Source: Gonatopus flavifemur
Lineage: Eukaryota > Arthropoda > Insecta > Hymenoptera > Dryinidae
NCBI GenBank assembly: GCA_018340375.1
Contig: JAFFJZ010000039.1
Location: forward strand, 1,798,001 to 1,862,000
Reading direction: 5' to 3'
DNA length: 64,000 nt
The notes beneath the pieces were generated by a model. The model saw nothing but the letters and a program-made list of their open reading frames with translations, did no database searches and was not told the DNA's origin. The translations under genes were made by a program, and so were the position numbers. Shown piece after piece: positions 36,963 through 48,972 of the stretch (its first letter is position 1; each line of letters starts with the position of its first letter).

Positions 36963-37601
36963 CAGTGGCATGGAATGGGTTTAAAAATACAATGGAACGA
37001 AAGTGAAAAATTCTGACAATTGCAAGTTATATTAAAAATTTTATTTGAAGTCTTGAAGCTTTTGAAGGATTCTTCAAAAATTCGTCAATAAACTCAGTAC
37101 TATCTGGAATATCATCAATATCAAATATCTACACTCCCATATATTTTCACTCTTACACATCTTTATTTGTAATAAATTGTAAATAAAATTTGTAAATCTT
37201 ATTCAACAACATATTTTTCTTATCCTATCAATATATGTTTGAGAATGAGGATCTGTGCGAGTGGAAATATGTGAGCATTCATCATCAGTGATATTCAAGA
37301 GGAGAATCATCTGCAAATGAAGAGAATGCAGGATACAGATATTCATTGGAGAATAGAGTAATTGGAGAGTATGGATATTGCGGATTGTTATGACATTCAG
37401 ACAAATAAGTGAAATCCCCATGAAAAAAACTCCGAAAAAGTAAAAAAACTAACATCAAGTACATGAAAATGTCATCGAAACACAAAAACATATTCAGAAA
37501 AACATACAATAGGATGTATCCGGCTTGAAAGAAAAAACATTTCTACCAAGTGTAACAAAACCAAAAGTACATTGGGTTAATCGTGACTTATGGTTACAAT
37601 G

Positions 37602-38378
37602 CTCTGTCGGATACAACATGCAGAGACTGGTTTTGACACCTCAAAATGATGATTTTGAACTTGAGGATGAAGAACATTCTGGCGCACCAAAAAAATTTGA
37701 AGACAGAGAATTGGAAGAATTACTCGATGAAGACCGATCTCAGACGCTAGCAGAACTTGTAAAAAAATAACAAGTTGATGAGTCAACTGTTTCAGAACAT
37801 TAAACAATGTTAGGAATGATCCAGAAGCAAGGACATGGGGTGCCGTATGAATTGAAGGCAAGAGACATCGAACGGCGTTTTGTCACGTGTGAACTACTGC
37901 TTCAACGGCAGAAAAGAAGAGGTTTTTTGCACCGTATCGTGACTGGCGATGAAAAATGGATACACTATGATAATCCAAAGTGTAGAAAATCATGGTGTAA
38001 GCCTGGCCATGCATCAACATCGCTCGCAAAACCAAATATCCATGGTTCGGAGCTTCTTCTCTGTATTTGGTGGGATCAGCAAGGTGTAATTCATCATGAG
38101 CTGCTCAAACCGAATGGAACTATCACGGGGGATCGCTATCGACTTCAATTGATGCGTTTGAGTCGAGCCCTGAAAGAAAAACGGTCGCTATACGAGAAGA
38201 GACACGACAAAGTGATTTTGTTACATGACAACGCCCGGCCTCATGTTGCGAAACCAGTGAAAACCTACCTGGAAACGCTTCGATGGGAAGTTCCACCCCA
38301 CCCGCCGTATTCATCTGACATAGCCCCTTTCGATATTCACCTATTCCGTTCGATGGCACAAGGCTTACACGAAGAAAA
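37602..38378 (+). pseudogene. mariner transposase relic, copy B
   Basis: Duplicate of 25569-26345. Copy B has one A fewer near 37644, so the segment PQNDDFELEDEEHSGAPKKF stays open from 37525 to the TAA at 37768-37770. Identical internal stops and the same truncated C-terminus show it was already dead before duplication. Confidence 0.85.
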
Positions 38379-38888
38379 TTTTGTAGTAAAAATTAATATA
38401 CTTATTTCGCAGCCATGGGATATACTTCACTAAGGCGGAAAGAACCACGAGTATGCAACTCGTCTTGAAAGTATAAGGTGAAATAGAACAACATTCAAAT
38501 TCATCCATTCCATATATTAGAAACAGCCCTGAGGTATTCCACACCAAACGTGGTGGTCGTTTCTAATAGGTTTTGAAAACCAAAACTCCATACTTTCGAA
38601 ACGAAGATATTTTTAGAAAATGATGAACTACTTTGAATGCATTTTAGACACACTGGAGTTACAATATATTTGAAATACCATGCGATTAACCAAACGTACT
38701 TGGTAGCTCACATTAATCCATAAGTTTCTTTTTCAAATGGGATACATCCTATTGCATGTATTTCTACATTTTTTTGGTATTTTGATTACATTTCCATGTA
38801 CTAGTCGTTATTTTTTTCACGTTTCTGGAGTTTTTATGAATTTACTGGGCATTTCAGACTCAGCGATAATGATAGTGGATATCAACAG

Positions 38889-39159
38889 TGCACTGAGAAA
38901 ACAGATATCTTGGAAAATACCATAATTTATGGATTTTTGGCGTTGGTCTGACCCGAGTCATAATATTCACATTAACGAATCTCTAAAAGTCCCATAATTT
39001 CTTGGACTTTTATAAAGAAGTATGGTACCTTCCTCATAAAAGTCCCAGCCATTATGGTACTTTTAAAGGTATCTTCAAGTAAATATTTTGACTCGGGTTA
39101 GACCAACGCCAAAAATCCATCAATTATGGTATTTTTCAAGATACTTTTTTCTCCGTGTA
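38889..39159. mobile_element. hairpin MITE, CAC...GTG ends, copy B
   Basis: Element 38891-39157, duplicate of 26857-27123. Confidence 0.75.
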
Positions 39160-39352
39160 TGATAACATCTGGGATCATGAATGTTTCCATCATGAGAAGT
39201 TGTATTTAAGAATTGTGAGTTAGATGAAACCATGTATAACAATTCCAATACGGTAGGCAAAATATTCCTCCCTCATTCTTGTCAACATATCAGAGTCAAT
39301 TGGATTCAGATCGAATTGGGACATTTTTGTCTGTAAAATAATGACATTTCGA

Positions 39353-39451
39353 GATAAATGAAGAAACATATACGTCTGTAGATGAATGAAGAAACATATA
39401 CGTCTGTAGATAAATGAAGAAACATATACGTCTGTAGATAAATGAAGAATC
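39353..39451. repeat. 28-bp tandem repeat, copy B
   Basis: Same array and same internal variant as 27319-27417. Confidence 0.85.
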
Positions 39452-39566
39452 GGTATGGAGAACCATACATTACTCCCATGTTCTTGATACATTCAAAAGG
39501 GTAGATATCACAGGTTGTGGCAGGATGTCAGGGATGGAATTACTGCTGTTCGATATATCGATTTTT

Positions 39567-40808
39567 TTGTTTTGTTATGTTGGCACACTCTTCCCGAACA
39601 TCTGTACCAAGTTTCAAGTGTATAGCATTTTTTGTTTGGTTGTGAGAGGCGTTAAGGTTATAAGTGTTTTGCGTGCTCGGCGATTTCTTGCTATCGAAAA
39701 ATATGGATCAAAGGATTTGCATCAAATTTTGTGTAAAAAATAAAATAAGGTGCTCCGAAACACTTAAAATGTTGCCAGTAGTATACGGTGAAATTGTTCT
39801 GAGTAAAAAAAATGTTTACAAGTGGTACAAACTCTTCCAAGATGGCCGGGAAGATGTCAATGACGAGCCTCGCTCTGGACGCCCAAGCACGTCAACAACC
39901 GATGAAAACGTTCAAGCAATGAAGAAAATTGTTTTGGAAAATCATCGAATCACTATCAGAGAAGTTGCTGAGGATGTTGGTTTATCGCTTGGCTCGTGCC
40001 ATGAAATTTTTTCCAACGTTTTGAGCATGAGACGTGTGTCAGCGAAGTTTGTTCCGAAATTGCTAAATTTTGACCAAAAGCACCGTCGCATGAGCATCGC
40101 TCAAGAACTGTTGAATGACGTCAACGACGACCCAGATTTACTCAAAAGGGTCATAACTGGTGACGAATCATGGGTATATGGTTATGATGTCGAAACCAAA
40201 GTCCAATCGTACCAATGGAAGACCCCAGATGAGCCAAGACCGAAAAAAGCACGCCAAGTTCGATCAAATGTCAAAGTTTTGCTCACTGTTTTCTTCGATT
40301 ACCATGGCGTGGTGCATCAGGAGTTCTTACCATATGGTCGTACGGTCAATGAACAGTATTATCTTGAAGTTATGCGCCGTTTGCGAGAAGCAATACGAAG
40401 AAAACGTCCAGAATTGTGGAAAAATAATTCATGGCTTTTGCTTCACGATAATGCCCCTGCTCACTCATCTTTGCTTGTGAGAGATTTTTCGGCCAAAAAC
40501 AACACCACAATCATGCCTCAGCCACCGGATTTGGCCCCATGTGACTTTTTCTTGTTCCCAAAACTAAGAGACCTATGAAAGGACGGAGATTTGCAACGAT
40601 TGAAGAGATAAAGACTGCATCGCTGGAAGAGCTCAAGGCTATACCGAAAAGTGCTTATGAGAAGTGCTTTGAGGATTGGAAAAACCGTTGGCATGAGTGT
40701 ATTGTATCTGAGGGCAATTACTTTGAAGGGGACAACATAAATATTGATAAATAAATAAATATTTTTTCTTAAAAATACAAAGTCACCTTACTTTTTGAAC
40801 ACACCTCG
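39567..40808 (+). mobile_element. mariner, left end lost, right inverted repeat present
   Basis: The right end reads CAAAGTCACCTTACTTTTTG then AACACACCTCG at 40808, followed by TA (40809-40810) and LINE sequence. This is the usual mariner end next to a TA target. The matching left inverted repeat, expected just before the 5' UTR, is absent: the sequence changes to the duplicated block at 39566. Length is about 1.24 kb, close to a full element. Confidence 0.8.
39703..40754 (+). pseudogene. mariner transposase, one frameshift from intact
   Basis: Starts at ATGGATCAAAGG (39703) and shows the HTH part (IKFCVKNKIRCSETLKML, YKWYKLFQDGRED, EPRSGRPSTS), a second HTH (ITIREVAEDVGLSLGSCHEIF), and the DD34D core: VITGDESWVYGYD, LLLHDNAPAHSSLLVRDF, PPDLAPCDFFLFPKLR. 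The frame stops at 40576-40578, but shifting one base it continues as MKGRRFATIEEIKTASLEEL and EDWKNRWHECIVSEGNYFEG to a natural stop at 40752-40754. It belongs to a different mariner lineage from the other copies in this window and is the best preserved. Confidence 0.85.
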
Positions 40809-40810
40809 TA

Positions 40811-42420
40811 TATGATTTTTGTCAGTATTTCCGAGGCATGTGAAGTTGAACCAATCGTTCTGTTGTCCTCGCATTTGTCTGCTCCTTGTTTTTTTGGGAT
40901 GGCGACAATTTTATTCTTTTGGAAATCTTTCAGTACTTCGCCTATTTTGTACATATCTCTGACTGATTCGGACAGTGCGTCACGAGTTCTCTGACTGACG
41001 GCTTTGATAAGGTCCGCACTTATGTCATCTGTTGCTGGCGCTTTATTATTTTCCAATTCTTCCAAAGCCCTGACGAATTCTGATCTCAAAACTGAATCTC
41101 CCAATTCTTCTCCATCGACATCTTTCTCCCTCTCTGAGAATCCTACATCATCGCTTCCTTCATACAGATCTTCCAAATGAATCATTCATTGTTCTATTTT
41201 TCCCCTTCGTTCTTATCAATAGTCTCCCTAGAGAATTCTTAATCTCACTGCTTCTAGATTCAATTTGTCCAAAAAATCTCTCAATAATCCTATATGTCTA
41301 ATCTATTTCCCCTAAATGTAATCTTACTTTTATATCCTGACATTTTCCCTCTAACCATTGTTATTTTGCTTTCCTTGATTCTCTGATTATTTTATTCCTC
41401 AGTGCCTTGTATGTCTGCTGGTCTTGTTCACTATTCTCATTCTTGTATTTCCTCTTCCCATCAATTGTATCGAGAATTTCTGTTGTTGTCCATGGTTTCT
41501 TAGGCTCTATATCATCATTCTTCGAAATTCAATCTGCACATTGTTCTATGTTCCCCTTCATATTTGTCTATCTACTCTCTATTTCCAAGTCTTTTTTATG
41601 TCGACCCTCCAATTTTCCATCCAACATCACTTTGAGTGCCTCCTGTGTTTTTCCTTGTTTGAGATTCTTCAAACTCCATCCTTTTCGCATTTTCCTCCTC
41701 TCCTTCAGAGCTCTGTATTTCAGAGAACATTTCATCAATGACGTATTGTGATCAATATCTATATCCGCGCCTGGCTGAGTCTTACGGCTTTTCACTCGGT
41801 TTCTCAATCTTTGTTTCACTGATATGTAATCAATCCGATATCATGCTGTATCTCCTGGCATTTCCCAAACATAGATTCTTCTTGGATGATTTTTGAATAA
41901 TGTGTTGGTAATTACCATTTATGGCTTTCACAGGATTCGATTGAACGTTGTCCTCTTCCATCTCTTCTCCCCAACGCAAAATCTCCTATTATGTCGCCCT
42001 CTTTTCCTTGCCCTACTACCGCATTCCAGTCGCCCACGATCATTGAATTCTCTTCTCCCTTTACATATTCTATCACTCCTTCTATTTCATCGTACGTTTC
42101 TTCGATATCTTCCTGTGAGTATGCAGATGTGGGCATGTATACTTGAACCATAACAGCATCTACGCTTTGTTCTAACTCTGACCATCATTACGCCTTCGCT
42201 ATGTTGCAAATAATTTTTTATCCTATTCCCTAACGTTTTATGCATTATAATTCCCACATCCGCTTGACCATCCTTCGGTCCTGTATGGATGATTTTATAA
42301 TCCCTACTCCAGAAATCCCCTGCTTGCTGTTTGTCTCAGTGATCTAACATTCCACGCTCCGATTCGAAGAATGTTCTCTTCCTTTCCTACCCTCTTTGGT
42401 TTCCTATCTTGTTTGATGAG
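40811..42420 (-). pseudogene. RTE-like LINE copy 2, 5' half
   Basis: Minus strand. From the 42.4-kb side: a start-of-endonuclease trace near 42370 (ILRIGAWNVRSL-like), VQVYMPTSAYSQEDIEE, VGDWNAVVGQGKE (active site), then KQRLRNRVKSRKTQPGADID. The RT follows with ENNKAPATDDISADLIK, FQKNKIVAIPKKQGADKCED and SHASEILTKII, ending at the TA where the mariner begins (40809). It keeps more of the 5' end than copy 1. Several stops and frameshifts. The 5' boundary is unclear and may lie anywhere up to 42840. Confidence 0.8.
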
Positions 42421-42840
42421 GCTCTCTCGAGCAGCCTCTACCCGGAGATCCGAACGGAAGACGATTTCACCTCCAGAATATTTTACTCAAGAGAACGCCA
42501 TCACGTTGTTGTTGCTTTTTTTCCAATAAATGAAAATTTCAAAATTCTAGGTTTGGAGAAAGACTTGATTTCCTCAGGAATATTAAAAGATGTCAAAGAA
42601 GGTAGTTCCCCCTCGCTTTCCCTCCGTTCCTGCCGATGTTCCTGGCGTCGGGATGATTTAGTTTCTCTCAGTTCGTATTCTCCCTCTGGAGTCGTTTATT
42701 TCACCCGAAAAAGAGACCCAAATCTGAGATACTTATCCTCCCCACCACGTGAAGCAAGCAGATACTCCCGAGGATGGATGAAAGGGATATCAAGGACTGG
42801 TATCAAGAATATCCCCTTGGAAGACCCGCAATCATCCCAC
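42421..42840. other. LINE 5' leader or intervening DNA, unresolved
   Basis: Lies between the LINE 5' end and the zinc-finger gene remnant. A plus-strand 158-codon frame (42409-42885) is Ser/Arg rich, lacks motifs and overlaps antisense elements, so I do not treat it as a gene. Confidence 0.3.
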
Positions 42841-42853
42841 GGGGGGGGGGGGG
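42841..42853. repeat. poly-G run of 13
   Basis: Thirteen consecutive G at the 3' edge of the zinc-finger gene remnant. Such runs are prone to length errors. Confidence 0.8.
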
Positions 42854-43470
42854 AGCAGATAACATTGAATGACGATATTGCATGATCTTATCTAATAAAC
42901 CAGGGATTTCAAGAATACGGTCAAAACTTCCCTCATGGGAATAAATTGCGCAACAACTGGGACCTCCTGAACATACTTTATGCCATTCTTCACTTTATAA
43001 TCTACTCTTTGTCTAATAAGATAGCTTTCTGGTGCAATGAAGGAATCTTGATTCCTGAATTTCTTGAATCTTTGATATACCGTCCTCACACCATCAAACA
43101 ACATTGCAGTCGAATCCATTTTAATAGCAGATACTCGGCCGATAGTCCCATTTTCCCATACAATTCTTCACGCTTGCTTGTATCGATTCCGAAATTTCCT
43201 CAAGAAAGCAATCAATGTCATCAAATACAGTATTTACATTATTCCGTGGTATATTGAAATATGCAGATAGTTTTGTAGCGAAATTTTCTACTCCTACCTC
43301 CGTACTGATACGCTCTCTTCAAAAAGTGGTTTAGGTGGCTCAAAGTATCTTTCTCCGCTTCCTGATTATCTGGATCTGAATCACTGTCCGAATCTGAATC
43401 TGCATCTGAACTCTCATCACTGATATTGTGCTCAAATAATCCAGCATCCTCAAATTCACGACGAATCAGT
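42841..43470 (-). pseudogene. C2H2 zinc-finger TE-like gene, 3' part
   Basis: Downstream part of the gene whose start is at 53212. Minus-strand frames read LIRREFEDAGLFEHNISDES, an Asp/Ser repeat, a frameshift, then FATKLSAYFNIPRNNVNTVF and DDIDCFLEEISESIQASVKN. After another shift comes MLFDGVRTVYQRFKKFRNQD, then SYLIRQRVDYKVKNGIKYVQ, FIPMREVL and, again shifted, EIPGLLDKIMQYRHSML. I recognise the pattern from large uncharacterised insect families with N-terminal C2H2 fingers. Function is unknown. Broken by at least three frameshifts and by the BEL insertion at 43476. Confidence 0.6.
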
Positions 43471-43475
43471 GTCTC
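43471..43475. repeat. 5-bp target duplication of BEL element, left
   Basis: GTCTC, identical to 53065-53069. Confidence 0.75.
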
Positions 43476-44012
43476 TAAAAGAAAGAAGAGGTTGAGAGGA
43501 GAGGATACTGAGATCCATAGGTAGGGAAGTACAAAGGAGAGAGGGAAGTCTCTTGGATAGAGAGAAGGGGTGAATCGCCACACTCACGATTAACGTTCAA
43601 CAAGTGATTTCATCACCAAAAACGTTACACAGTTCCCCCGGAGTAGATGACAGAAGGTTTGAAAAACAGTTTCACATTGGTTTGGAAAAAAACGTGCGTC
43701 GCGAGCATAAAGGTATCGTACAATTCGTGCGCTGGAAGGAACTAGTAATCGTAGTAGGTACTACGAGGAGCGAGTGCCGTGGAGTCCAGAGAGCAGCCAC
43801 ATGTCGCTATGCTAATTTCATCGCGCCGATCAGAGGCGAAGAAGCCTCAAACGGAAGATACTCTCTTCTTTCCCGCCAGGACTCTAACATGAGAGTACTA
43901 TAAGGGAAGAAAAGAGCGCGAGAGGTCAGAGAAAACTCCCCACACGCGCTTAAGTTACTCGGTTCACCCGGAAGCGCAAAAGGGGAATTCAAGAGCGTCG
44001 AAAGCGGAAACA
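43476..44012 (-). repeat. BEL 3' LTR
   Basis: 537 bp, aligned end to end with 52528-53064. On the minus strand it starts TGTTTCCGCTTTCGACGCTC. The last base pair has mutated so that it ends TA instead of CA. A purine-rich polypurine tract GAGGCGGGTGGAA directly precedes it on the minus strand (44013-44025). Confidence 0.85.
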
Positions 44013-45343
44013 TTCCACCCGCCTCGTCATATGACGGAAGTTCTGCCACCTTCTCGTTCGAGAAAAGGGGATCCACCCGTCATGAGGGGGTGGGATTGAC
44101 GCATTATCAGGCAAGGGTAGCAAACTGAGCTTAGCAATTGGGCGCTTGAGAGTATTCGATGGAGTGCGAATCGAAACCATGCGGAACTGGCCATCAGGAC
44201 CAGGATGAGTTCGGATAATCCGACCCATAAGCCACTTGAAGGGGGGCAGACGCTTGTCTGGCACGAGTACAATCTGCCCCGGGCGAAAATGATCTTGAAC
44301 AGGATGCCATTTCGTCCGTTGGTGGAGGTGATGGAGGTATTCCCTCGACCAACGAGTACAGAAATGCTGATGGATGCGTTGAAAAAGTTGCCAGCGAGAG
44401 AGATGATTCTCCTGAACCTCGTGAAGCGATGGTTCAGGAACAGCCGCCAGTGAAGTGCCAATCAGAAAATGACCAGGCGAGAGAATGACAAGGTCATCGG
44501 GATCGGAACATAACGGACAGAGGGGTCTCGAATTCAAACAACCCTCGATCTGTACAAGGACAGTTAATAATCTCTCGAACGTCAAAAGTTGAGCCCCGAT
44601 AACTTCCAACAAATGACCTTCCACTGAGCCTACACCAGCGTCCCACAATCCACCGGAATGAGGTACTTGCGGAGGGATGAAACACCATTTGACCCCATCC
44701 TGGGCCAGAAGCTGAGCAACTCCAGGATGGGAGCACGAAACAGTGCTCTCAACTCGGAGTCAGCATCGCGGAAGGTCATACCATCATCCGAGAAAAGTTC
44801 AGCCGGGAGATCACGCCGTTCGCTGAAACGACGAAAAGCCGCCAGAAAGGCCTGTGATGTTGCATCGCTAACAACCTCCAAATTAACTGCCTTGGTCGCT
44901 AGGCACACGGAAAGGCATATGTAGCCTTTATAAGTTTTCTGGCCACGACCCCCACTGGTAGACAAGTGAATTGGACCAGCGTAGTCCAACCCTGCTCGAG
45001 AGTATGGCCGCGAAGGAAGAACTCGAGGTGATGGAAGATCACCCATCATTTCTTGCCCCAAACGAGGTCGATGCTTGAAGCATAGAACACACTTACGAAC
45101 GTAAGCTTCAAGCATAACGCGAGCACCGAGAATCCATGCCTGCTTCAATAAGAAGCCCAAAGTGATAGAAGGCCCACCATTCAATGCACGCAGATGAGCT
45201 TGTGCAACGAAGAGAAGACTCAGCGGATGATCCTTAGGAAGAATTGGAGGATGGCAGTCTGAAAACGGGAGGTAAGGATGGCGTAATCTTCCACCAACAC
45301 GCATGATCCTGTCAGCGTCCAGAAAAGGACCTAGCTCACTCAA
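43989..45343 (-). pseudogene. BEL integrase
   Basis: Integrase inserts the cDNA into the host genome. Visible are the zinc-binding part (HLRALNGGPSITLGFLLKQA, CVLCFKHRP), core GLDYAGPIHLS with the first Asp, FSDDGMTFRDADSELR with the second, and GGLWDAGVGSVEGHL, where the expected catalytic Glu has become Asp. The C-terminal chromo-like tail region is HFRPGQIVLVPDKRLPPFKW. Two overlapping frames (45343-44630 and 44648-43989) show a frameshift near 44640. Confidence 0.8.
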
Positions 45344-45384
45344 CGGATTACGCGCTGAGAGGGACGAATTCGAGGCCAGAGCAG

Positions 45385-46255
45385 CTAACTAGTTGAAAAG
45401 TGAGATGATTGAACTAATGTAATTATTCGCTGCTGCGTGTTCCAGAATTCATCCACAGAAATGAATGAAGATGATGAAACAGAAGATTCCTTCCTGCATC
45501 GGCGAATGAATCGCAAGCAGTAGGAGATTATACGAGAAAGCTTCTGAAGTGACGAAAAACGAGCTAGAACGCTCGAAAAATCGTCTGGACTTTGAGTACA
45601 CATGGCTGCCCGTGGTCTAAGCTCTTCCGTCGCAGCAGGAGAGAAAACATCAAACTGAGCAGGCCACGAATCGGATGAATTTTGGAGTCAGGAAGGCCCA
45701 TGCCACCAAAGGTCGGAAGCTTGAAGATCGAGAGGGGAACAACCTCTGGTACACAAATCAGCCGGGTTATCCTTCGAGGATACGTGGCGCCAACTTGGCC
45801 TTTGGATAGATGTCTGAATAAACGAAACACGATTCGCCACCAATGTGTTCCAACAGCTAGGATGCTTGTGGATCCAATGAAGCGCTATAGAACTATCCAA
45901 TCATGCTGTGATTGGAAGCGAGGATAGGAAATGACTTTGTTGAAGGTGTCGGATGAGCCGTACTAACAATACAGCCGAGCAGAGCTCGAGACGAGGAATC
46001 TTCACAGTTTTCACTTGAGCAACTCTCGTTTTTGCAATGAGCAAGTTAGCGAAAGTTTGCCCTGACGGCTGTAAAATGCGAAGATATATCACCGCGGCAT
46101 ATGCTCTGCTCGATGCATCGGCAAACCCATGGAACTGAGCATCTCGAATAGTCGAAGAGAATTCAATCCACCGAGGGATCCGAATGGAAGTCAGACCTGA
46201 TAACGAACTGACGAAATTTCTCCAATGTTCTTGTAAATGGAGCGGGAGAGGAGAA
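45385..46255 (-). pseudogene. BEL RNase H region
   Basis: RNase H removes the RNA strand after reverse transcription. Readable pieces are FHGFADASSRAYAAVIYLR with the first Asp, KTVKIPRLELCSAVLLVRLI with the Glu, LDSSIALHWIHKHPS with another Asp, and WRHVSSKDNPADLCTRG. Stops and shifts near 45900 separate them. The downstream linker SLQKLSRIISYCLRFIRRCR leads to integrase. Confidence 0.75.
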
Positions 46256-46257
46256 TC

Positions 46258-47451
46258 TCAATCTAACCCTAACAACCAAAGATTTTGTATAAGTATTTGA
46301 GCTACAATGCTGACGGGACATATCCAGCCCGATGGATCGGAAATCCGAGAGATACAGGCCAAGACGATGCGCTTGGTAGGCTGGCGATATTCATCCGAAT
46401 CGGATGTTGGAAACTCAGAAGGAACTGAGGAACCAAATGCATCCTCTCGAGGAATCCAGATGATTCCTAAAGTTTCCACTGGCTCGGGAGAATCGCTACA
46501 GAGATGATGGATCGGCTGAGAAGAATCTGACATGGATGAAGGAACAAGAAGAGAATGATAAATCGACCATTTGTCCACGGAGAATCCTCCCGAATTAAGC
46601 AAGGAAACAAGTTGACCTCGAATCTTCAGAGCGGATTCTAAACTATCCGCACCAGAGAGAATATCGTCCACATATGATTCGTGGACAAGAGCTTGAGAGC
46701 CGAGAGGGAAGCAATGACCCTCGTCAGTCGCTAGTTGATGAAGAGTACGAACTAATAGAAACGGAGCAGGTTTCATTCCATAGGTCACCGTGGATAAACG
46801 ATACTCCGATGGAAACCCGTCAGAATTTTTCCAGATAATTCGCTGGAGATCCTGATCAGCAGGATGAACGAGAATCTGCCGAAACATCTTAACGATGTCG
46901 GCACAAAAGACGAACTCATATCGTCTCCAACTCGAAAGGAGAAGAGTAATGTCCTTTTGTAGCACTGGACCAACGTACAGAAAATCGTTGAGAGAATGAC
47001 CTTTATCAAGTCGACGAGAGGCATCAAAAACAACTCTCAACTTCCTATGAGAGTCTGAACTCGGGATAAGTGGGTGATGAGGCAATAACCAGGCGTTTGC
47101 CGGGGTATTCTCTCCGTCTGGAACGGCACTTATGTGCCTCAATTCAAAATGATCGAGCACATATTTTGAATATTGTGCTGCAAGTTCGGTGTCCCTTCGC
47201 AGCCGCCGAGTAAGACTGCTGTAGGAAGCAGATGCGATCCGTTTTGAGTCCGCAGAGTCGCATGGAATGTCCGGTTTGCAAGGTAGGCGAACGATGTAGT
47301 GGCCAGATTGGTTTCTCGTAGTCGCCTCCTTGTAATATTGCTCGCACCAGATATCATCAGGACTTAGCATCTCGCCTTTGGAAGGTATCTCCTCCACATT
47401 CCAAAATTTCTCCACACTCTGTAAACAATCACCGTTAGAAACACAGTGCAA
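46258..47451 (-). pseudogene. BEL reverse transcriptase, long open stretch
   Basis: 397 codons open. The segment has YIVRLPCKPDIPCDSADSKR, AWLLPHHPLIPSSDSHRKLR, VVFDASRRLDKGHSLNDFL, CADIVKMFRQILVHPADQDL with the first catalytic Asp, TYGMKPAPFLLVRTLHQLA and YVDDILSGADSLESALK with the Asp pair. Polymerase motifs are complete, making this the best preserved part of the element, but it is cut off from neighbouring domains by stops on both sides. Confidence 0.85.
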
Positions 47452-47489
47452 AGAATGAAGTGAAAAAGGAGAAGGAGAAAGAGGAGAGG

Positions 47490-48344
47490 ATTGAGATTTG
47501 CTAGAACCAGACAGTACCCAACCAAAAACCGTATTTTAAGCTGTGAGCTCAGAGTTCCGTATCGAACGCAAACCAGTTCGAAGAATCCGTCCATAAAGAT
47601 CCGTGCCGATAATCATACCAACACCCAACCGGCGCGTGCAATCCGGATCCGCCAACTGAAGATTGGCCAGTGATGATGGGTCGATGTCAGAAACCCGAGT
47701 GAAGGAATGGCGTTGGTTACCCTTGGTAATACCAGCACGTCGACGGAGAGTTCGAGGTCATCGTCACATTGCGACTTCAGCTGAACCCTTGAAGAGTGTC
47801 TCGCGTAAGGAGTGGTGGCCGCAGCAATCCCTAAGAGTGGTATCGAAATTCTCCTCTTCGGAAGGTGTAGCAACTGCGCAACAGTTTCAGAAATGAAAGT
47901 ACTTTAGGACCCTTGGTCCAATAAAGCTCGCACGAGTACAGAGCGACCACTTGGTCCTCGCACTCTAACGCGTGCAGTTGCCAGCATAATAGAAGCCACA
48001 GGATAATTTATGTTGGCAATGTGAGTGACGACTGGCGCTTGGCTGGTCGATTCCTCCCCATGAAGTCCCGAAAACTCCCTCTCTGAACGATCAGCATTAA
48101 GTTTCGCATCTTCCAGGGAAATTACACCTTCACTATGAAGCAAGGTATTGTGTCTGCGTTTGCAGGGAAGACAACGTTTGTCTAAACGGCAATCTTTGAG
48201 TGAACGAGTACCTAAGCAGTTGGAACAAAGGTTCAAACGATTGACAACGTCCTTGCGTTCACTCAGGGATTTTGATTTGAAAATAGAGCAAGTGGTAATA
48301 TAATGAATCTGTTGGCAAAGGGAGCTCCTCTTGCCAGCAGTCAT
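47490..48344 (-). pseudogene. BEL zinc knuckle and protease
   Basis: The first part (48344-47904) has a CSNCLGTRSLKDC and CLPCKRRHNTLLH zinc-knuckle region and ends at the protease active site VLVRALLDQGS, which is immediately followed by a stop. Out of frame beyond it come LADPDCTRRLGVGMIIGTDL and GRILRTGLRSIRN, the conserved protease C-terminal part. BEL protease would release the mature domains. Confidence 0.75.
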
Positions 48345-48446
48345 ACGAGAAGAAGAGGCGCTAGCTTGTGAAGCTGCATGGAAAGAATGGGATGAACGAG
48401 ATGCATCGTTCGACCGAGAAGAATCAGCAAATGAGACTTTGTTCCC

Positions 48447-48972
48447 TTATGCATTCCGAGAGTTTCCCCTTGAAGAAGATTCCAGAGCTTCGAGAGCTTG
48501 AATTCTATTTTCAATGAATTTTTGCAATTCCGAAAACTCAGCAGGCTTGGTCGAACTTCCTTGCGAGGTTTCCGAATCTCGTCGGGATTGAGGATCCAGG
48601 CAAGAAACCGTCATATAAACTAAAAGTATGCTCCAATCACTCAGGTTACATTCCAGAGCTTCAAGGGCTCCCAACGATTCAATTGTGGAATTATAAATCC
48701 GCCGTAACTCAGACGAAGATTCACTATTGCACGGCTTAATCTTCAAGAGATTTGGAACATGGCGATTGACCAACAACCGTCGATTGTCGTATCTTTGCTC
48801 GAGAGTCCCCCAAGCAAAATTGAAATTCATATCGGTAACTGGTACGTTACTGATCAATTGAGCAACCTCCCCGGACAAGCAGGTTTTTAAATATTGGAGT
48901 TTTTGAACCGCGGGAAGATCTTCACGGTCAATGATCAAAGAACGGAATGAATCACTGAAATTTCTCCATTCC
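48447..48972 (-). pseudogene. BEL gag, C-terminal part
   Basis: KEWRNFSDSFRSLIIDREDL, VQKLQYLKTCLSGEVAQLIS, WGTLEQRYDNRRLLVNRHVP and ECNLSDWSILLVYMTVSCLD are typical BEL gag (DUF1759-like) segments. The upstream part of the same protein is at 51538-51936, on the other side of the foldback element. Confidence 0.8.

Larger units (their letters stand above)
35179..39566. repeat. 4.39-kb duplicated block, copy B
   Basis: Same content and orientation as 23144-27532. Left junction is TTTTCCTAAT against LINE sequence. The right junction falls in a T run (ATCGATTTTTTT) that continues into a mariner lacking its left inverted repeat. About 58 bp of LINE sequence, corresponding to copy-1 positions 21270-21327, is missing at the insertion point. 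See the findings for the proposed repair origin. Confidence 0.9.

Noticed and set aside
35179..39566. Duplicated block as a transposon in its own right
   Set aside because: No inverted ends or target duplication at its borders, and its internal elements have their own borders well inside it.
42409..42885. 158-codon plus-strand ORF
   Set aside because: Ser/Arg-rich without motifs, overlaps the antisense LINE leader and zinc-finger gene remnant, and ends beyond a poly-G run.
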